Source: Microthrixaceae bacterium
GTDB lineage: Bacteria; Actinomycetota; Acidimicrobiia; Acidimicrobiales; Microtrichaceae
Direction: 5' to 3'
Length of the DNA: 35,577 nucleotides
NCBI GenBank assembly: GCA_007118345.1
Contig: SKRR01000231.1
Span: 1-35,577 of the forward strand
Position numbers and translations under genes: made by a program. Below the pieces are notes generated by a model, which ran no database searches, had not been told where the DNA came from, and saw only the letters and a program-made list of their open reading frames with translations. Below are positions 15,862-25,121 of the stretch, one piece after another (the first letter of the stretch is position 1; each line of letters starts with the position of its first letter).

Positions 15862-17034
15862 GTGCCCGACACCGCGAGTCCTGTGCATCCCGTCGTCCAA
15901 CGTGCAGCGGCGTACTCGTGGCGTGCCCTGGTGATCGGAGCAGCGGTCTACTTCGCGTTCCAGGTGCTCACCGAGCTCGCGCTCATCGCCCTCCCGATCG
16001 CCATCGCCCTGCTGGTGGTGCGGGCCCTCGACCCGATCTCACGCCGTCTGCTCGAACGCGGCACACCCCCAGCGATCGCCGCGCTGATCGTCGTCCTCGG
16101 GCTCCTCGCGATCGTGATCGGTGCCGGTATCTACGTCGTGCCGGCGATCGTGAACGAGTTCCGCACACTGATCCCCGTGATCGAGGACGGGATCGAGGAC
16201 ATCCAGACCTGGATCGTGGAGGACGGGCCGTTCGACATCTCGCGCGCGGACATCGACGAAGCCTGGGAGTGGGCGGTCGACACGGCCACCGGATGGCTCG
16301 CTGCGAACGACGAGATGGTCGCGAGCGGCGCGTTCCTCGTCGGTGCGTTCATCACCGGACTGGTACTCGCCATCATCCTCTCGTTCTTCATGGTCAAGGA
16401 CGGTCCGAAGGCACTCGGGTGGGCCCGCGGTGTGCTGCCTGAATCGCGCCGGGACACCGCCGACCGGTTGGCCCGTCGGGCCTGGAAGACGCTCGGCGGC
16501 TACCTCGGTGGCGCGGCGGGCCTGGGGGTGCTCGAGGGCATCGTGATTGGCCTGGCGGTGTGGATCGTCGGAGGGACCCTCGTCATCCCGATCGTCATCA
16601 TCACGTTCTTCGCGGCCTTCATCCCGATCGTCGGGCCGGTGCTCGCCGGCGCGGTCGCAGTGCTCGCCACGTTGGTCACCGCGGGGCCGGTGCCGGCGAT
16701 CATCGTGCTCGTGGTCGCCGTGCTGGTCCAGCAGTTCGACCAGGACCTGCTGGCACCGGTGATCTACGGCAAGGCCCTTCAGTTGCATCCTGCGATCATC
16801 CTGGTCGTGATCGCCGGCGGCGGCTCCGTCTTCGGGTTCATCGGGGTGCTGCTCGCGGTGCCCACCACCGCCGTGGTGCTCAACTGCCTGTCCGAACTGC
16901 GGAGTACGGGCCAGTTCGAGCCGTCCCAGGGCAATCCCGACGCACGGGACGAGGCGACGACGTCCGACGACGGCGCCCCCGCCGAGAAGCTTCCCGACGA
17001 GGCCGAGATCCCGGACCGCAGACCCCCCGACTGA
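15862..17034 (+). CDS. AI-2E family transporter (membrane exporter)
   Basis: 390 residues, GTG start. About eight membrane segments are visible: pairs near residues 20-55 and 70-95, then after a ~60-residue soluble stretch, one near 155-175 and a cluster from ~210 to 345. PIVGPVLAG and the QQFDQDLLAPVIYGKALQLHP stretch (read as QQFDQDLL and PVIYGKALQLHP) are signatures of the AI-2E/PerM/TqsA family (PF01594). Members export autoinducer-2 or act as Na+/H+ antiporters and permeases of unknown cargo; placement beside an osmolyte operon makes an ion or solute role worth considering (inference). The C-terminal ~45 residues are acidic and Pro-rich, probably cytoplasmic and disordered. No clear ribosome site. 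Confidence 0.88.
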   Translation: MPDTASPVHPVVQRAAAYSWRALVIGAAVYFAFQVLTELALIALPIAIALLVVRALDPISRRLLERGTPPAIAALIVVLGLLAIVIGAGIYVVPAIVNEFRTLIPVIEDGIEDIQTWIVEDGPFDISRADIDEAWEWAVDTATGWLAANDEMVASGAFLVGAFITGLVLAIILSFFMVKDGPKALGWARGVLPESRRDTADRLARRAWKTLGGYLGGAAGLGVLEGIVIGLAVWIVGGTLVIPIVIITFFAAFIPIVGPVLAGAVAVLATLVTAGPVPAIIVLVVAVLVQQFDQDLLAPVIYGKALQLHPAIILVVIAGGGSVFGFIGVLLAVPTTAVVLNCLSELRSTGQFEPSQGNPDARDEATTSDDGAPAEKLPDEAEIPDRRPPD

Positions 17035-17112
17035 ACCGGAGTACGTGGTGGATGGGCCGATTCCCTAGGCTGCGCCTGCCGCGGCACCCGGCCGCGCGAG
17101 GGGGTGCGGACG

Positions 17113-18222
17113 ATGCGGAGCGAGGCGGCGATCCTGTGGGAGACCGGGGGGACCTGGAGCGTCGAGGAGATCGAACTCGACCCACCCAAGGCCGGCGAGG
17201 TGCTCGTCGAGATGGTGGCGTCCGGCCTCTGCCACTCCGACGACCACGCCCGCACAGGTGATCTGCCGGCCATCACCCCCCTGATCGGGGGCCACGAGGG
17301 CAGCGGGATCGTCATGGAGGTGGGTGACGGGGTCAGCTCCGTGGCCCCCGGTGACCACGTGGTGTTCAGCTTCGTGCCGGCGTGCGGCCGCTGCCAGCCC
17401 TGCGCCGACGGGCACTCGAACCTCTGCGACAACGGCGCCGCTCTCCTGGTGGGCGCCCAGCTCGACGGCACGACGCGCCATCACGCCCGGGGCGAGGACC
17501 TCTGGACGATGGTCTGCCTCGGCACCTTCGGCCGTCACACCGTGGTGAACGAGATGTCGTGCGTGAAGATCGAGCCGGACATCCCCCTCGAGCTGGCGTG
17601 TCTCGTGGGGTGCGGCGTGACGACGGGCTGGGGCTCCTCGGTGTACGCGGCCGAGGTGCGCCCCGGCGACAACGTCGCCGTGATCGGCGTGGGGGGCATC
17701 GGCGCTGCAGCGGTGCAGGGGGCGCGCCTCGCCGGCGCGCGCAACATCGTCGCCATCGATCCCGTCGAGTTCAAGCGGGAGCAGGCGATGAAGTTCGGCG
17801 CCACCCACGCAGCTCCGAGCGTCGGCGAGTCCTTCGACATGATCCAGGAGCTGACCTGGGGCCGGATGTGCGACAAGGTCATCTGCTGTGTCGGCGTGGG
17901 CGACGGCGCCCAGATCGCACCCATCATGGCGTTGACCGCAAAGCGAGGGCGCGTCGTGGTGACGAACATCCACCCTGCCGGTGAGGGCAGCATCGACATC
18001 TCGTTGTGCGACCTCACCCTGATGGAGAAGCAGCTGGTCGGCACCATCTTCGGGTCCGCCAATCCCCAGTCCGACATCCCCCGGCTGATGCACCTGTACC
18101 GCAACGGCCAGCTGGACTTGGCGGGCATGGTGACCCGCGAGTACGAGCTCGCTGAGATCAACCAGGGCTTCGAGGACATGCTGTCCGGACGCAACATCCG
18201 CGGCGTCATCCGCTACCGCTGA
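17113..18222 (+). CDS. NDMA-dependent (nicotinoprotein) alcohol dehydrogenase, Rxyl_3153-type
   Basis: 369 residues from the ATG at 17113; GAGGGGG at 17098-17104 lies 8 bases upstream, so the GTG at 17104 (inside that site) is rejected. It is a zinc MDR dehydrogenase: catalytic-zinc ligands Cys40 (SGLCHSDDH) and His61-Glu62 (GGHEG), structural-zinc Cys91, Cys94, Cys97 and Cys105, and the nucleotide fold GVGGIGAAAVQGA. The overall sequence (VEEIELDPPKAGEVLV, DPVEFKREQA, FGSANPQSDIP, EINQGFEDM, NIRGVIRY) fits TIGR03989, whose members hold NAD(H) tightly and need an external acceptor; family genomics links them to the redox peptide cofactor mycofactocin. No mycofactocin genes lie in this window. 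Substrate is likely a primary alcohol (inference). Confidence 0.9.
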   Translation: MRSEAAILWETGGTWSVEEIELDPPKAGEVLVEMVASGLCHSDDHARTGDLPAITPLIGGHEGSGIVMEVGDGVSSVAPGDHVVFSFVPACGRCQPCADGHSNLCDNGAALLVGAQLDGTTRHHARGEDLWTMVCLGTFGRHTVVNEMSCVKIEPDIPLELACLVGCGVTTGWGSSVYAAEVRPGDNVAVIGVGGIGAAAVQGARLAGARNIVAIDPVEFKREQAMKFGATHAAPSVGESFDMIQELTWGRMCDKVICCVGVGDGAQIAPIMALTAKRGRVVVTNIHPAGEGSIDISLCDLTLMEKQLVGTIFGSANPQSDIPRLMHLYRNGQLDLAGMVTREYELAEINQGFEDMLSGRNIRGVIRYR

Positions 18223-18256
18223 GCACTCCTCCCGGTTCCTGCAGCCGGGGTGCACC

Positions 18257-18262
18257 TACCAT
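18257..18262 (+). promoter_or_regulatory. -10 of a probable leaderless promoter for the alpha/beta hydrolase
   Basis: TACCAT is 7 bases before the in-frame GTG at 18270, with no Shine-Dalgarno. This supports 18270 over the neighbouring candidates GTG 18264 and ATG 18273. Confidence 0.4.
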
Positions 18263-18269
18263 CGTGCAC

Positions 18270-19157
18270 GTGATGGACCGACGCCCGATGGACCTCGAGG
18301 ACTGGACCGCCGCGGGGCAGCACCTCGACACCGACGACGGTGACGTGTTCGTCGTCGACCTGCCTGCGATCGACCACGAGGTCGGCCCACCACTGGTGTT
18401 CCTCCACGGTTTCCCGACGTGTTCGTTCGACCTGCGCCACGTGGTCGGATCGCTCCGACAGCACCGACGGATCGTCACGTTCGACCAGCTCGGCTTCGGC
18501 CTGTCGTCGAAACCGGATCGCCGCTACGGCATCCACCTGCACGCGGACACCGCCGAGGCGGTCCTCGCTGCGCTCGGCATCGAGCAGATCGACCTGCTGA
18601 CCCACGACATGGGCGACACCGTCGGCGGCGAGCTCCTCGCTCGCGACCTCGAGGGCCGCCTCGGCGTCGGGATCCGTCGCCGAGTGCTGACCAACGGCTC
18701 GATCTACATCGACCTCGCGCAGCTCACGACCGGACAGCAGCTCCTCATGGGCCTGCCCGACGCCGCGATCGACCCACTCGACGCCGACACCTTCGCCGCC
18801 GGGGTCGCAGCGACGTTCGCGCCGGGGGCCACCGTCCCCGACGACGAGCTGGCATCGATCGCACGGCTCGGTGAGCACGGCGGCGGACTCGGGCTGCTGC
18901 CGCGGACGATCCGCTACCTGGAGGACCGCTACGCCGACGAGGAGCGCTTCACCGGCGCGATCGAACGCCATCCGGCGCCACTGGGCGTGGTGTGGGGCAC
19001 CGAGGACCCCGTCGCGATCGTGACGATGACCGATCGTCTGCTCGCCCGACGCCCCGACACGCCGACCACGCGACTCGAGGGCGTCGGCCACTACCCGATG
19101 ATCGAGGCGCCAGCGGCGTTCGCCGCTGCAGTGCTCGAGCACCTCGACGGTCCGTGA
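18270..19157 (+). CDS. Alpha/beta hydrolase with Asp nucleophile (haloalkane dehalogenase/epoxide hydrolase-like)
   Basis: 295 residues from GTG 18270 (GTG 18264 or ATG 18273 change the start by only a few residues). HGFPT at 46-50 is the oxyanion loop, and the nucleophile elbow THDMGDTVG puts Asp113 where serine hydrolases have Ser, pointing to dehalogenase or epoxide-hydrolase chemistry through an ester on Asp. The acid is likely in VVWGTEDPVA and the base His in GVGHYPMIEAP, so the triad is complete. A cap domain lies between. True substrates of these enzymes are hard to predict; it could also be a C-C or ester hydrolase. It follows the alcohol dehydrogenase by 47 bases and converges tightly (4-base gap) on the ABC permease. 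Confidence 0.85.
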   Translation: MMDRRPMDLEDWTAAGQHLDTDDGDVFVVDLPAIDHEVGPPLVFLHGFPTCSFDLRHVVGSLRQHRRIVTFDQLGFGLSSKPDRRYGIHLHADTAEAVLAALGIEQIDLLTHDMGDTVGGELLARDLEGRLGVGIRRRVLTNGSIYIDLAQLTTGQQLLMGLPDAAIDPLDADTFAAGVAATFAPGATVPDDELASIARLGEHGGGLGLLPRTIRYLEDRYADEERFTGAIERHPAPLGVVWGTEDPVAIVTMTDRLLARRPDTPTTRLEGVGHYPMIEAPAAFAAAVLEHLDGP

Positions 19158-19161
19158 ACGA

Positions 19162-19995
19162 TCACTTCGAGTTCGAGGTGAACTTCCGGAACGAGAGCGC
19201 CGCGAAGACCACGGTGATGCCCGCCGCCCACACCAGCGACCACACGACGTCCATCCCCGGGTCGTAGCCGTTGTACAGCGCCCTGGTGGCGTTGGTGACG
19301 ATGGTGAACGGGTTGTGCTCGGCCACCGGCTGGAGCCATCCGGGCATGGTCGACGGGTCGACGAACGCCGAGGAGATGAACGTCAGCGGGAACATCCACA
19401 TGAACCCCGCCGAGTTGGCCGTCTCGACCGACTTCACCGACAACCCGATGAGCGCCTGGATCCAGCTGAAGGCGTACGCGAACGCGAGCAGCAACAGCGT
19501 GGCGAGCGCTGCGTCGACGAGTCCGCCCTCGAGACGGAACCCGACGAACAGGCCCACGATCAGCATGATGAAGAACGTGAAGATGTTGCGCAGCAGGTCG
19601 GAGAAGGTCCGCCCCAGCAACACCGCCGACGGGTACATCGGCAGTGACCGCAGGCGGTCGATGAAGCCCTTGGACATGTCCTCGGCGATGCCGATGCCGG
19701 TGAAGGCCGACCCGAACACGATCGTCTGGGCGAAGATGCCGGGCACCACGAACTGCTCGTAGCTGGCGAACCCGGGGATCTGGATCGCGCCGCCGAAGAC
19801 GTAGACGAACAGCACCACGAACATGATCGGCTGGATGGTCGCGAACACCAGCAGCTCCGGGTTGCGCCGCGTGGCGGTCAGGTGACGGGTCGCCTCGGTC
19901 CACGTGTCGCGGGCCAACCAAGTGGCGCCGGTGGGCACCACGTGCCGGTCCGACGGGACCGGGCCCGACCGGGTCGGGGTGGCGGTGGCGGTCAT
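19162..19995 (-). CDS. ABC-2 type transporter permease (DrrB-like)
   Basis: 277 residues, ATG overlapping the stop of the ATPase gene (ATGA). Six membrane segments are predicted: near residues 50-75, 85-105, 130-160, 165-190, 200-220 and 245-268. The central GIGIAEDMSKGFIDRLRSLP and a final FNPF-like EHNPFTIVTNATRALYNG region are typical of daunorubicin-resistance DrrB permeases. With the ATPase it should form an exporter for a hydrophobic drug, lipid or natural product. Nothing nearby indicates the cargo, and such pairs are common in actinobacteria. Confidence 0.9.
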   Translation of the reverse strand: MTATATPTRSGPVPSDRHVVPTGATWLARDTWTEATRHLTATRRNPELLVFATIQPIMFVVLFVYVFGGAIQIPGFASYEQFVVPGIFAQTIVFGSAFTGIGIAEDMSKGFIDRLRSLPMYPSAVLLGRTFSDLLRNIFTFFIMLIVGLFVGFRLEGGLVDAALATLLLLAFAYAFSWIQALIGLSVKSVETANSAGFMWMFPLTFISSAFVDPSTMPGWLQPVAEHNPFTIVTNATRALYNGYDPGMDVVWSLVWAAGITVVFAALSFRKFTSNSK

Positions 19996-20999
19996 CGGGC
20001 GGCTCCCTCGGGTACGGCGGCCGAGGTGCTGTCGTCGTCGTCCGCATCGGTGTCGTTCTCGGCACGGTGGCCCGTCAGTTGGAGGAACACGTCGTCGAGC
20101 GTGGGCCGGCGGACGACGACGTCGACGACGTCGATGCCGGCCTCGTCGAGGGAACGGACCACGCGAGGCACCACGTGATCGGTGCTCGACATCGGCAACG
20201 TCGCCTGCCGGGCCGCGTGGTCGAGCACCGGCTCCACTCCGGCCTGGAGGGATCCGGCGAGCACGACGGGCACCCGGTCGACGTCGTCACGGTCGCTGAC
20301 CGTGACCTCGACGCGGTCGCCGCCGCTGGCTGACTTCAGCTGCGTCGCGGTGCCGCGAGCGATGACACTTCCGTTGTCGATGACGACGATGTCATCGGCG
20401 AGGCGCTCGGCCTCGTCGAGGTACTGGGTGGTGAGCAGCAGGGTCGTGCCGTCGGCCACGAGGCCGTCGATCACGTCCCACATCTGGAGCCGACTGCGCG
20501 GATCGAGGCCGGTGGTCGGCTCGTCGAGGAACAGCACGGACGGGTCGGCGATGAGGCTCATGGCGATGTCGAGCCGGCGACGCATGCCGCCCGAGTAGCC
20601 CTTGACCGCCCGGTCGCCCGCGTCGGTGAGGCTGAAGCGCTCGAGCAGCTCCCTGGCGCGCGAGCGGGCCTGGGCGGTGCGCATGTGGAAGAGGCGCCCG
20701 ACCAGTTGGAGGTTCTCGAACCCGGTGAGACGTTCGTCGACCGCTGCGTACTGCCCCGTGAGCCCGATCCGGGCGCGGGCGCCCCGCGGGTCGGCGACGA
20801 CGTCGATCCCGTCGACCACCGCGCGCCCCGCATCCGGTCGGAGCAACGTGGTGAGGATCCTCACCGCCGTGGTCTTGCCCGCCCCGTTGGGCCCGAGCAC
20901 GCACAGCACCGAGGCGCGTTCGATCTCGAACGACACGCCACGCAGCGCTTCGGTGTCGCCGAAGCTCTTGACGAGCCCGTCGGCGATGACTGCTGGCAC
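19992..20999 (-). CDS. ABC transporter ATP-binding protein (DrrA-like)
   Basis: 335 residues from the GTG at 20999, fixed by GGAGG (21010..21006) 6 bases upstream; an upstream start at 21032 is rejected. Walker A GPNGAGKTT is at 36-44, signature YSGGMRRRLD, Walker B VLFLDEPTTGLD and switch region LTTQYLDEAERLAD follow. The last ~80 residues are the C-terminal domain usual for DrrA proteins (DUF4162-like), ending in an acidic DTDADDDD tail. It powers the neighbouring permease. A TACGAT -10 is upstream at 21056..21051. Confidence 0.92.
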   Translation of the reverse strand: MPAVIADGLVKSFGDTEALRGVSFEIERASVLCVLGPNGAGKTTAVRILTTLLRPDAGRAVVDGIDVVADPRGARARIGLTGQYAAVDERLTGFENLQLVGRLFHMRTAQARSRARELLERFSLTDAGDRAVKGYSGGMRRRLDIAMSLIADPSVLFLDEPTTGLDPRSRLQMWDVIDGLVADGTTLLLTTQYLDEAERLADDIVVIDNGSVIARGTATQLKSASGGDRVEVTVSDRDDVDRVPVVLAGSLQAGVEPVLDHAARQATLPMSSTDHVVPRVVRSLDEAGIDVVDVVVRRPTLDDVFLQLTGHRAENDTDADDDDSTSAAVPEGAAR

Positions 21000-21021
21000 G
21001 TTCGACCTCCAGAAGGGATGG

Positions 21022-21056
21022 GTCCGGGCCACACGCCGGACGTTGCACCGATCGTA
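21022..21056 (-). promoter_or_regulatory. Promoter -10 and leader hairpin of the DrrAB-like operon
   Basis: TACGAT on the minus strand (21056..21051) gives a ~45-base leader. In it GTCCGG and CCGGAC (21022-21027 and 21036-21041) form a 6-bp stem with an 8-base loop, just before the GGAGG ribosome site. No -35 is evident. Confidence 0.4.
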
Positions 21057-21112
21057 GGGACCCAGCCTGACAGCTCGTTCGCTGGGCGGTCGACCGCGGG
21101 ATCACCTGACGG

Positions 21113-21937
21113 TCAGCCCCGCGCGCGGGTGTCGCGCAACAGGACCTCCTGGGCGATCGTCGCGACGTGGACTCCCGAGGTGTCGAACACGTGCCCGAGC
21201 GAGAGCCCGCGACCGCCGACGAAGCTGTGGCAGGTGAAGTCGTGCAACTGCCACTCGTCGGCGCGGAAGGGACGGTGGAACCAGATCGTGTGGTCGAGGC
21301 TCGCGGTGAACAGCACCGAGTGCAGGACCTCGTCGGGCTCGCTGCGCACCGGATGGGCACGAACCACCGCGTCGGTCGGAAGGTCGTCGGAGAGGTAGGC
21401 GAGCCCACCGGCGTGCACGATCGGCTCGTCGGACAGGTCCTGACACACCCGGAGCCACGCGGCGGCGCGGCCCGCTCCGTCCCGGGCGGGGCGGGAGAGC
21501 CGTTCGGGTGGCACGAAGGCCCGCTCGAACACGGGGCTCCAGGAGTCCTGGCGCAGCTCGTCCGGCGGCGGCAGGTCCGGCGGTGCCGGCACGGTCTGGA
21601 TGTCCTCGGACTCCTCGAGCCGCTGGAAGCTGGCCTCGAGGTTGAGGATCGCTCCCACGGCCTGGCGGGCGACGACCCGGCGCGTGCAGAACGACCGTCC
21701 GTTGCGAATCCGGTCGACCTCGTAGCGAACCGGTTCGTTGTGGTCGCCGCGACGGATGAAGTACGCCCGCAACGAGTGGACCGCCAACTCGTCGTCGTCG
21801 ACGGTCCTCGCAGCGGCGCGCAACGCCTGGGCGACGATCTGACCCCCGTAGAGGCCACCCCAGGGGTACTGCGGACCGATCCCGACGAAGACGTCGGGCC
21901 CGTGATCGGCCAGGTCGAGGATCGTTCGTAGGTCCAA
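21113..21937 (-). CDS. tesB: Acyl-CoA thioesterase II (TesB family)
   Basis: 274 residues from a TTG at 21937 with GGAG about 9 bases upstream. It is the TesB double hotdog: the first repeat has [18 protein letters not shown] and [22 protein letters not shown] (seen in two adjoining parts), the second has [18 protein letters not shown] and [22 protein letters not shown]. TesB catalysis uses an Asp, Thr/Ser and Gln; the Asp (SLDHTIWFH) and Gln (TIAQE) are seen, and the third position falls in the SVLFTAS stretch. It hydrolyses medium- and long-chain acyl-CoA to the free acid and CoA. It lies upstream of the DrrAB pair on the same strand with a 113-base gap holding that operon's own promoter, so the two are probably separate units. 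Confidence 0.9.
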   Translation of the reverse strand: MDLRTILDLADHGPDVFVGIGPQYPWGGLYGGQIVAQALRAAARTVDDDELAVHSLRAYFIRRGDHNEPVRYEVDRIRNGRSFCTRRVVARQAVGAILNLEASFQRLEESEDIQTVPAPPDLPPPDELRQDSWSPVFERAFVPPERLSRPARDGAGRAAAWLRVCQDLSDEPIVHAGGLAYLSDDLPTDAVVRAHPVRSEPDEVLHSVLFTASLDHTIWFHRPFRADEWQLHDFTCHSFVGGRGLSLGHVFDTSGVHVATIAQEVLLRDTRARG

Positions 21938-22004
21938 CGTCGGTCTCCAGCAGGCGTTCGTGCGTGCCGCATCTTGTCAGGAACCCGACGGCGGGACGGA
22001 CCGT

Positions 22005-22010
22005 TATCCT
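22005..22010 (+). promoter_or_regulatory. -10 upstream of the TrpB2 gene
   Basis: TATCCT at 22005-22010 would start transcription near 22017, leaving a ~35-base leader with an AGGGGG ribosome site directly before the GTG at 22052. No convincing -35. Confidence 0.35.
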
Positions 22011-22051
22011 CACGTGGTCCGGATCGACCGGGCGGAACCAGGGGGTGCGAC

Positions 22052-23416
22052 GTGTCCGAACCCGTGCGCTACGAACTGTCCGACGCCGAGGTGCCGACCA
22101 CCTGGTACAACCTCGTGCCCGACCTGCCGGTGCCGCCCCCGCCGCCGCTGCACCCCGCCACGCACGAACCCGTCGGACCGGACGACCTCACTCCCCTCTT
22201 CCCGATGGACCTCATCGCCCAGGAGGTGTCGACCGACTCCTTCATCGAGATCCCGGGCGAGGTGCTCGACGTGTACCGGCTCTGGCGAGCCACACCGCTG
22301 CACCGCGCCCGCCGACTCGAAGCAGCGCTCGGCACCCCGGCGCGGATCTACTACAAGTACGAGGGCACGTCGCCGGCGGGATCACACAAACCCAACACGG
22401 CGGTGCCCCAGGCGTTCTACAACGCGAAGGCCGGGATCTCGAAGCTCACGACCGAGACCGGCGCCGGCCAGTGGGGCACCGCGCTCGCCTTCGCGTGCGC
22501 CCAGTTCGGCATCGAGTGCGAGGTCTGGCAGGTACGGGCCTCCTACGACCAGAAGCCCTACCGGCGGGCGATGATGGAGACCTTCGGGGCGACGGTCCAC
22601 CCGTCGCCCTCGGCGGCCACCGAGTACGGCCGCAAGGTCCTCGCCGACGACCCGGACAACCCCGGGTCCCTGGGCATCGCGATCTCCGAGGCGGTCGAGG
22701 TGGCAGCGGCGGACCCCGAGGTGCGGTACGCACTCGGATCGGTGCTCAACCACGTGCTGCTGCACCAGACGGTCATCGGTGAGGAGGCCCTGCTGCAGAT
22801 GGCCAAGGCCGGTGACTCCCCCGACCTGATCGTCGGGTGCACCGGCGGTGGGTCGAACTTCGGCGGACTCGCCTTCCCGTTCCTGCGCGAGAAGCTCGCC
22901 GGGCGGATGGCCCCGGAGATCCGTGCGGTCGAGCCGGCGTCGTGCCCCACCCTGACCCGGGGGACGTTCGCCTACGACTTCGGTGACACCGCCGGCATGA
23001 CACCGCTGATGAAGATGTACACGCTCGGACACGATTTCATCCCCGATCCGATCCATGCGGGAGGCCTGCGGTACCACGGGATGAGCCCGCTGATCTCGCA
23101 CCTGTACGACCAGGGCCTGATCACTGCGGTGTCGAAGCCGCAGCTGGAGTGTTTCGAGGCCGGGGTCCGCTTCGCCCGCACGGAGGGCATCGTGCCGGCC
23201 CCGGAGCCGACCCATGCGCTCGCTGTCGCCATCGAGGAGGCGCTCGCCTGTCGGGACACGGGCGAGGAGAAGGTCATCCTCACTGCGCTGTGCGGTCACG
23301 GCATGCTCGACATGGCCGCCTACACCGCCTACCTCGAGGGCCGGCTCGTCGACCACGAGTACCCCCTCGAACAGGTGCAGGACGCGCTCACCCGCCTGCC
23401 CCGTGTCGACGTCTGA
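22052..23416 (+). CDS. trpB2: TrpB-like pyridoxal-phosphate enzyme (TrpB2 type)
   Basis: 454 residues from a GTG with AGGGGG 6-7 bases upstream. Lys113 in [13 protein letters not shown] is the PLP-binding lysine; [11 protein letters not shown] is the glycine-rich phosphate loop; [13 protein letters not shown] and [12 protein letters not shown] are conserved in TrpB2. The length (450 rather than ~400) and the N-terminal [20 protein letters not shown] stretch mark the TrpB2 subfamily (TIGR01415). It makes Trp from indole and serine and is thought to salvage indole or act without TrpA. No trpA or other trp gene is in the window. hisN follows 19 bases later. Confidence 0.9.
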   Translation: MSEPVRYELSDAEVPTTWYNLVPDLPVPPPPPLHPATHEPVGPDDLTPLFPMDLIAQEVSTDSFIEIPGEVLDVYRLWRATPLHRARRLEAALGTPARIYYKYEGTSPAGSHKPNTAVPQAFYNAKAGISKLTTETGAGQWGTALAFACAQFGIECEVWQVRASYDQKPYRRAMMETFGATVHPSPSAATEYGRKVLADDPDNPGSLGIAISEAVEVAAADPEVRYALGSVLNHVLLHQTVIGEEALLQMAKAGDSPDLIVGCTGGGSNFGGLAFPFLREKLAGRMAPEIRAVEPASCPTLTRGTFAYDFGDTAGMTPLMKMYTLGHDFIPDPIHAGGLRYHGMSPLISHLYDQGLITAVSKPQLECFEAGVRFARTEGIVPAPEPTHALAVAIEEALACRDTGEEKVILTALCGHGMLDMAAYTAYLEGRLVDHEYPLEQVQDALTRLPRVDV

Positions 23417-23435
23417 TCGAACCGGGCCGAAACGA

Positions 23436-24254
23436 ATGTCACGCCACGTCCCCACCCCCCTGCTGCCACCGGCCGACGCGCCACCGGTCGACCGTTCCTT
23501 GCTCGACGCCGCCGTCGAGTGGGCGCGCGCCGCCGGGGAACTGACCCTCGGATGGTTCAACCACACCGAGCTGACCGTCGACACCAAGGGCGACGGCAGT
23601 CCGGTCACCCAGGCCGACCGGGCAGCCGAGCGCATGCTGCGCGAGATGATCGAGGCGGCCTGTCCCGACGACGCGATCATCGGCGAGGAGGAGATCGCCC
23701 GCGAGGGAACCTCGGGTCGCTCATGGGTGATCGACCCGATCGACGGCACCAAGGCGTTCTCCCGGGGGGTCGCGACGTATTCGAACCTGCTGTACCTCGC
23801 CGACGAGCACGGCGGTGCGATCGGTGTGATCAACCTTCCTGCGCTCGGTGAGACCGTGTTCGCAGGACGCGGGCTCGGGTGCTTCTTCGACGGGGCGCCG
23901 TGCTCGGTGTCCACGACCGATTCACTCGACGGTGCCTACCTCTGCGCCACCGAGTTCGACCGCTGGGATCCGCCGTTGTTCGGTGCCGTCGCCGACGCAG
24001 GACTGCACCTGCGCACCTGGGGCGATGCCTACGGCTACGCCCTCGTCGCGTCGGGCCGTGTCGATGCGATGGTCGACCCGGTCCTCGCCTGGTGGGACCT
24101 CGCCGCGCTCACCGTCGTGGTGACCGAGGCCGGGGGCACGTTGAGCACCTGGGCCGGCGACACCGACTTCGCGCGGGACGCGGACGGCCACTTCTCGGCG
24201 GTGGCCAGCAACGGACGGGTGCACGCCGACCTCCTGGACGTCCTCAGCACCTGA
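23436..24254 (+). CDS. hisN: Histidinol-phosphatase / inositol-monophosphatase family (HisN-like)
   Basis: 272 residues, ATG 19 bases after trpB2, probably co-transcribed. It has the IMPase metal motifs: Glu in IIGEEEIA (83-86), WVIDPIDGTKAF at 97-108 and the C-terminal WWDLAALTVVVTEAGG. GTKAFSRG rather than GTxNF is typical of the HisN branch, so it most likely dephosphorylates L-histidinol phosphate in histidine synthesis; inositol-1-phosphate is the alternative. The pairing with TrpB2 may reflect shared need for amino acid supply. Requires Mg2+, cytoplasmic. Confidence 0.85.
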   Translation: MSRHVPTPLLPPADAPPVDRSLLDAAVEWARAAGELTLGWFNHTELTVDTKGDGSPVTQADRAAERMLREMIEAACPDDAIIGEEEIAREGTSGRSWVIDPIDGTKAFSRGVATYSNLLYLADEHGGAIGVINLPALGETVFAGRGLGCFFDGAPCSVSTTDSLDGAYLCATEFDRWDPPLFGAVADAGLHLRTWGDAYGYALVASGRVDAMVDPVLAWWDLAALTVVVTEAGGTLSTWAGDTDFARDADGHFSAVASNGRVHADLLDVLST

Positions 24255-24298
24255 CCGCCGGTGGGGGTCCCACGGCCGGTCGTGCGAGACTGGTTCTC

Positions 24299-25117
24299 GT
24301 GCCCGACCCCGTGACCACCAGCCCGCACGGGTGCGAACCCGCTGTCGATGCACGCGGGTTGGTGCTGGCCCACGGTGATCACGTGGCAGTCGCAGCGTCG
24401 GACCTCCGACTCGACGCCGGTTGCATCGTTTCGGTGATCGGACCCAACGGCAGCGGCAAGTCGAGTCTGCTCGACGCCATCACGGGACTGATGCCGGTGC
24501 GCTCAGGCGTGCTGTCCGTGTTCGGTCGCGCTCCGGGAAGTGGCGGTGTCGCGTACGTGCTCCAATCGACCGACACCCCGGCGCACCTGCCCCTCACGGT
24601 GCGGGAGGTGGTCACCATGGGGCGCTACCGCGACAGCGGCCTGCTGGGTCGGTTGGGCGCCGACGGTCGCCGGCACGTCGAGCGGGCGATGGACCGGGTC
24701 GAGGTGTCCGACCTGTCGGGCCGCCAGCTGCTCGAGCTCTCCGGGGGTCAACGACAACGTGTCCTCGTCGCGCAGGGACTCGCCTCGCACGCCGACCTGC
24801 TCGTACTGGACGAGCCCATGACCGGGCTCGACGTGGTCTCACGCAACCGGATCCTCACGGTCCTCGAGGAGGAGCGCGCGGCGGGCAGGACGGTGATGTT
24901 CAGCACGCACGACCTGGCCGAGGCCGCACGCGCCGACGTGGTGGTCCTGTTGGCCGGCCGGGTGGTCGGGGTCGGTCCACCGGCACAGGTGCTCACCGAG
25001 GGTCCGCTGGTCGAGGCCTACCGGGGACGGGTGATGGAGGTCGGCGGCATCCGGGTCCTCGACGACCCGCACCACCACGGCGCGCCCGAGGACCGTCACG
25101 ACGGGCACGTCCACTGA
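24299..25117 (+). CDS. Metal-type ABC transporter ATP-binding protein, orphan
   Basis: 272 residues from a GTG at 24299 with no Shine-Dalgarno; GAGACT 7 bases before it may be the -10 of a leaderless transcript. Walker A GPNGSGKS is at 48-55, then a Q-loop (YVLQSTD), signature LSGGQRQR, Walker B LLVLDEPMTGLD and the switch His in FSTHDLAEA. The set places it with the zinc/manganese (ZnuC/MntB) importers. The last 20 residues hold seven His (HHHGAPEDRHDGHVH), a likely metal-sensing or storage tail. No permease, binding protein or Fur-type regulator lies in the window; a partner should be elsewhere, or a permease gene was lost. Confidence 0.85.
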   Translation: MPDPVTTSPHGCEPAVDARGLVLAHGDHVAVAASDLRLDAGCIVSVIGPNGSGKSSLLDAITGLMPVRSGVLSVFGRAPGSGGVAYVLQSTDTPAHLPLTVREVVTMGRYRDSGLLGRLGADGRRHVERAMDRVEVSDLSGRQLLELSGGQRQRVLVAQGLASHADLLVLDEPMTGLDVVSRNRILTVLEEERAAGRTVMFSTHDLAEAARADVVVLLAGRVVGVGPPAQVLTEGPLVEAYRGRVMEVGGIRVLDDPHHHGAPEDRHDGHVH

Positions 25118-25121
25118 GTCG

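Noticed and set aside
17104-17112. Earlier GTG start for the alcohol dehydrogenase
   Set aside because: It overlaps the GAGGGGG ribosome site that fits the ATG at 17113.
22382-23914. 510-residue minus-strand open frame over trpB2 and hisN
   Set aside because: Antisense shadow; both plus-strand genes have intact catalytic motifs.
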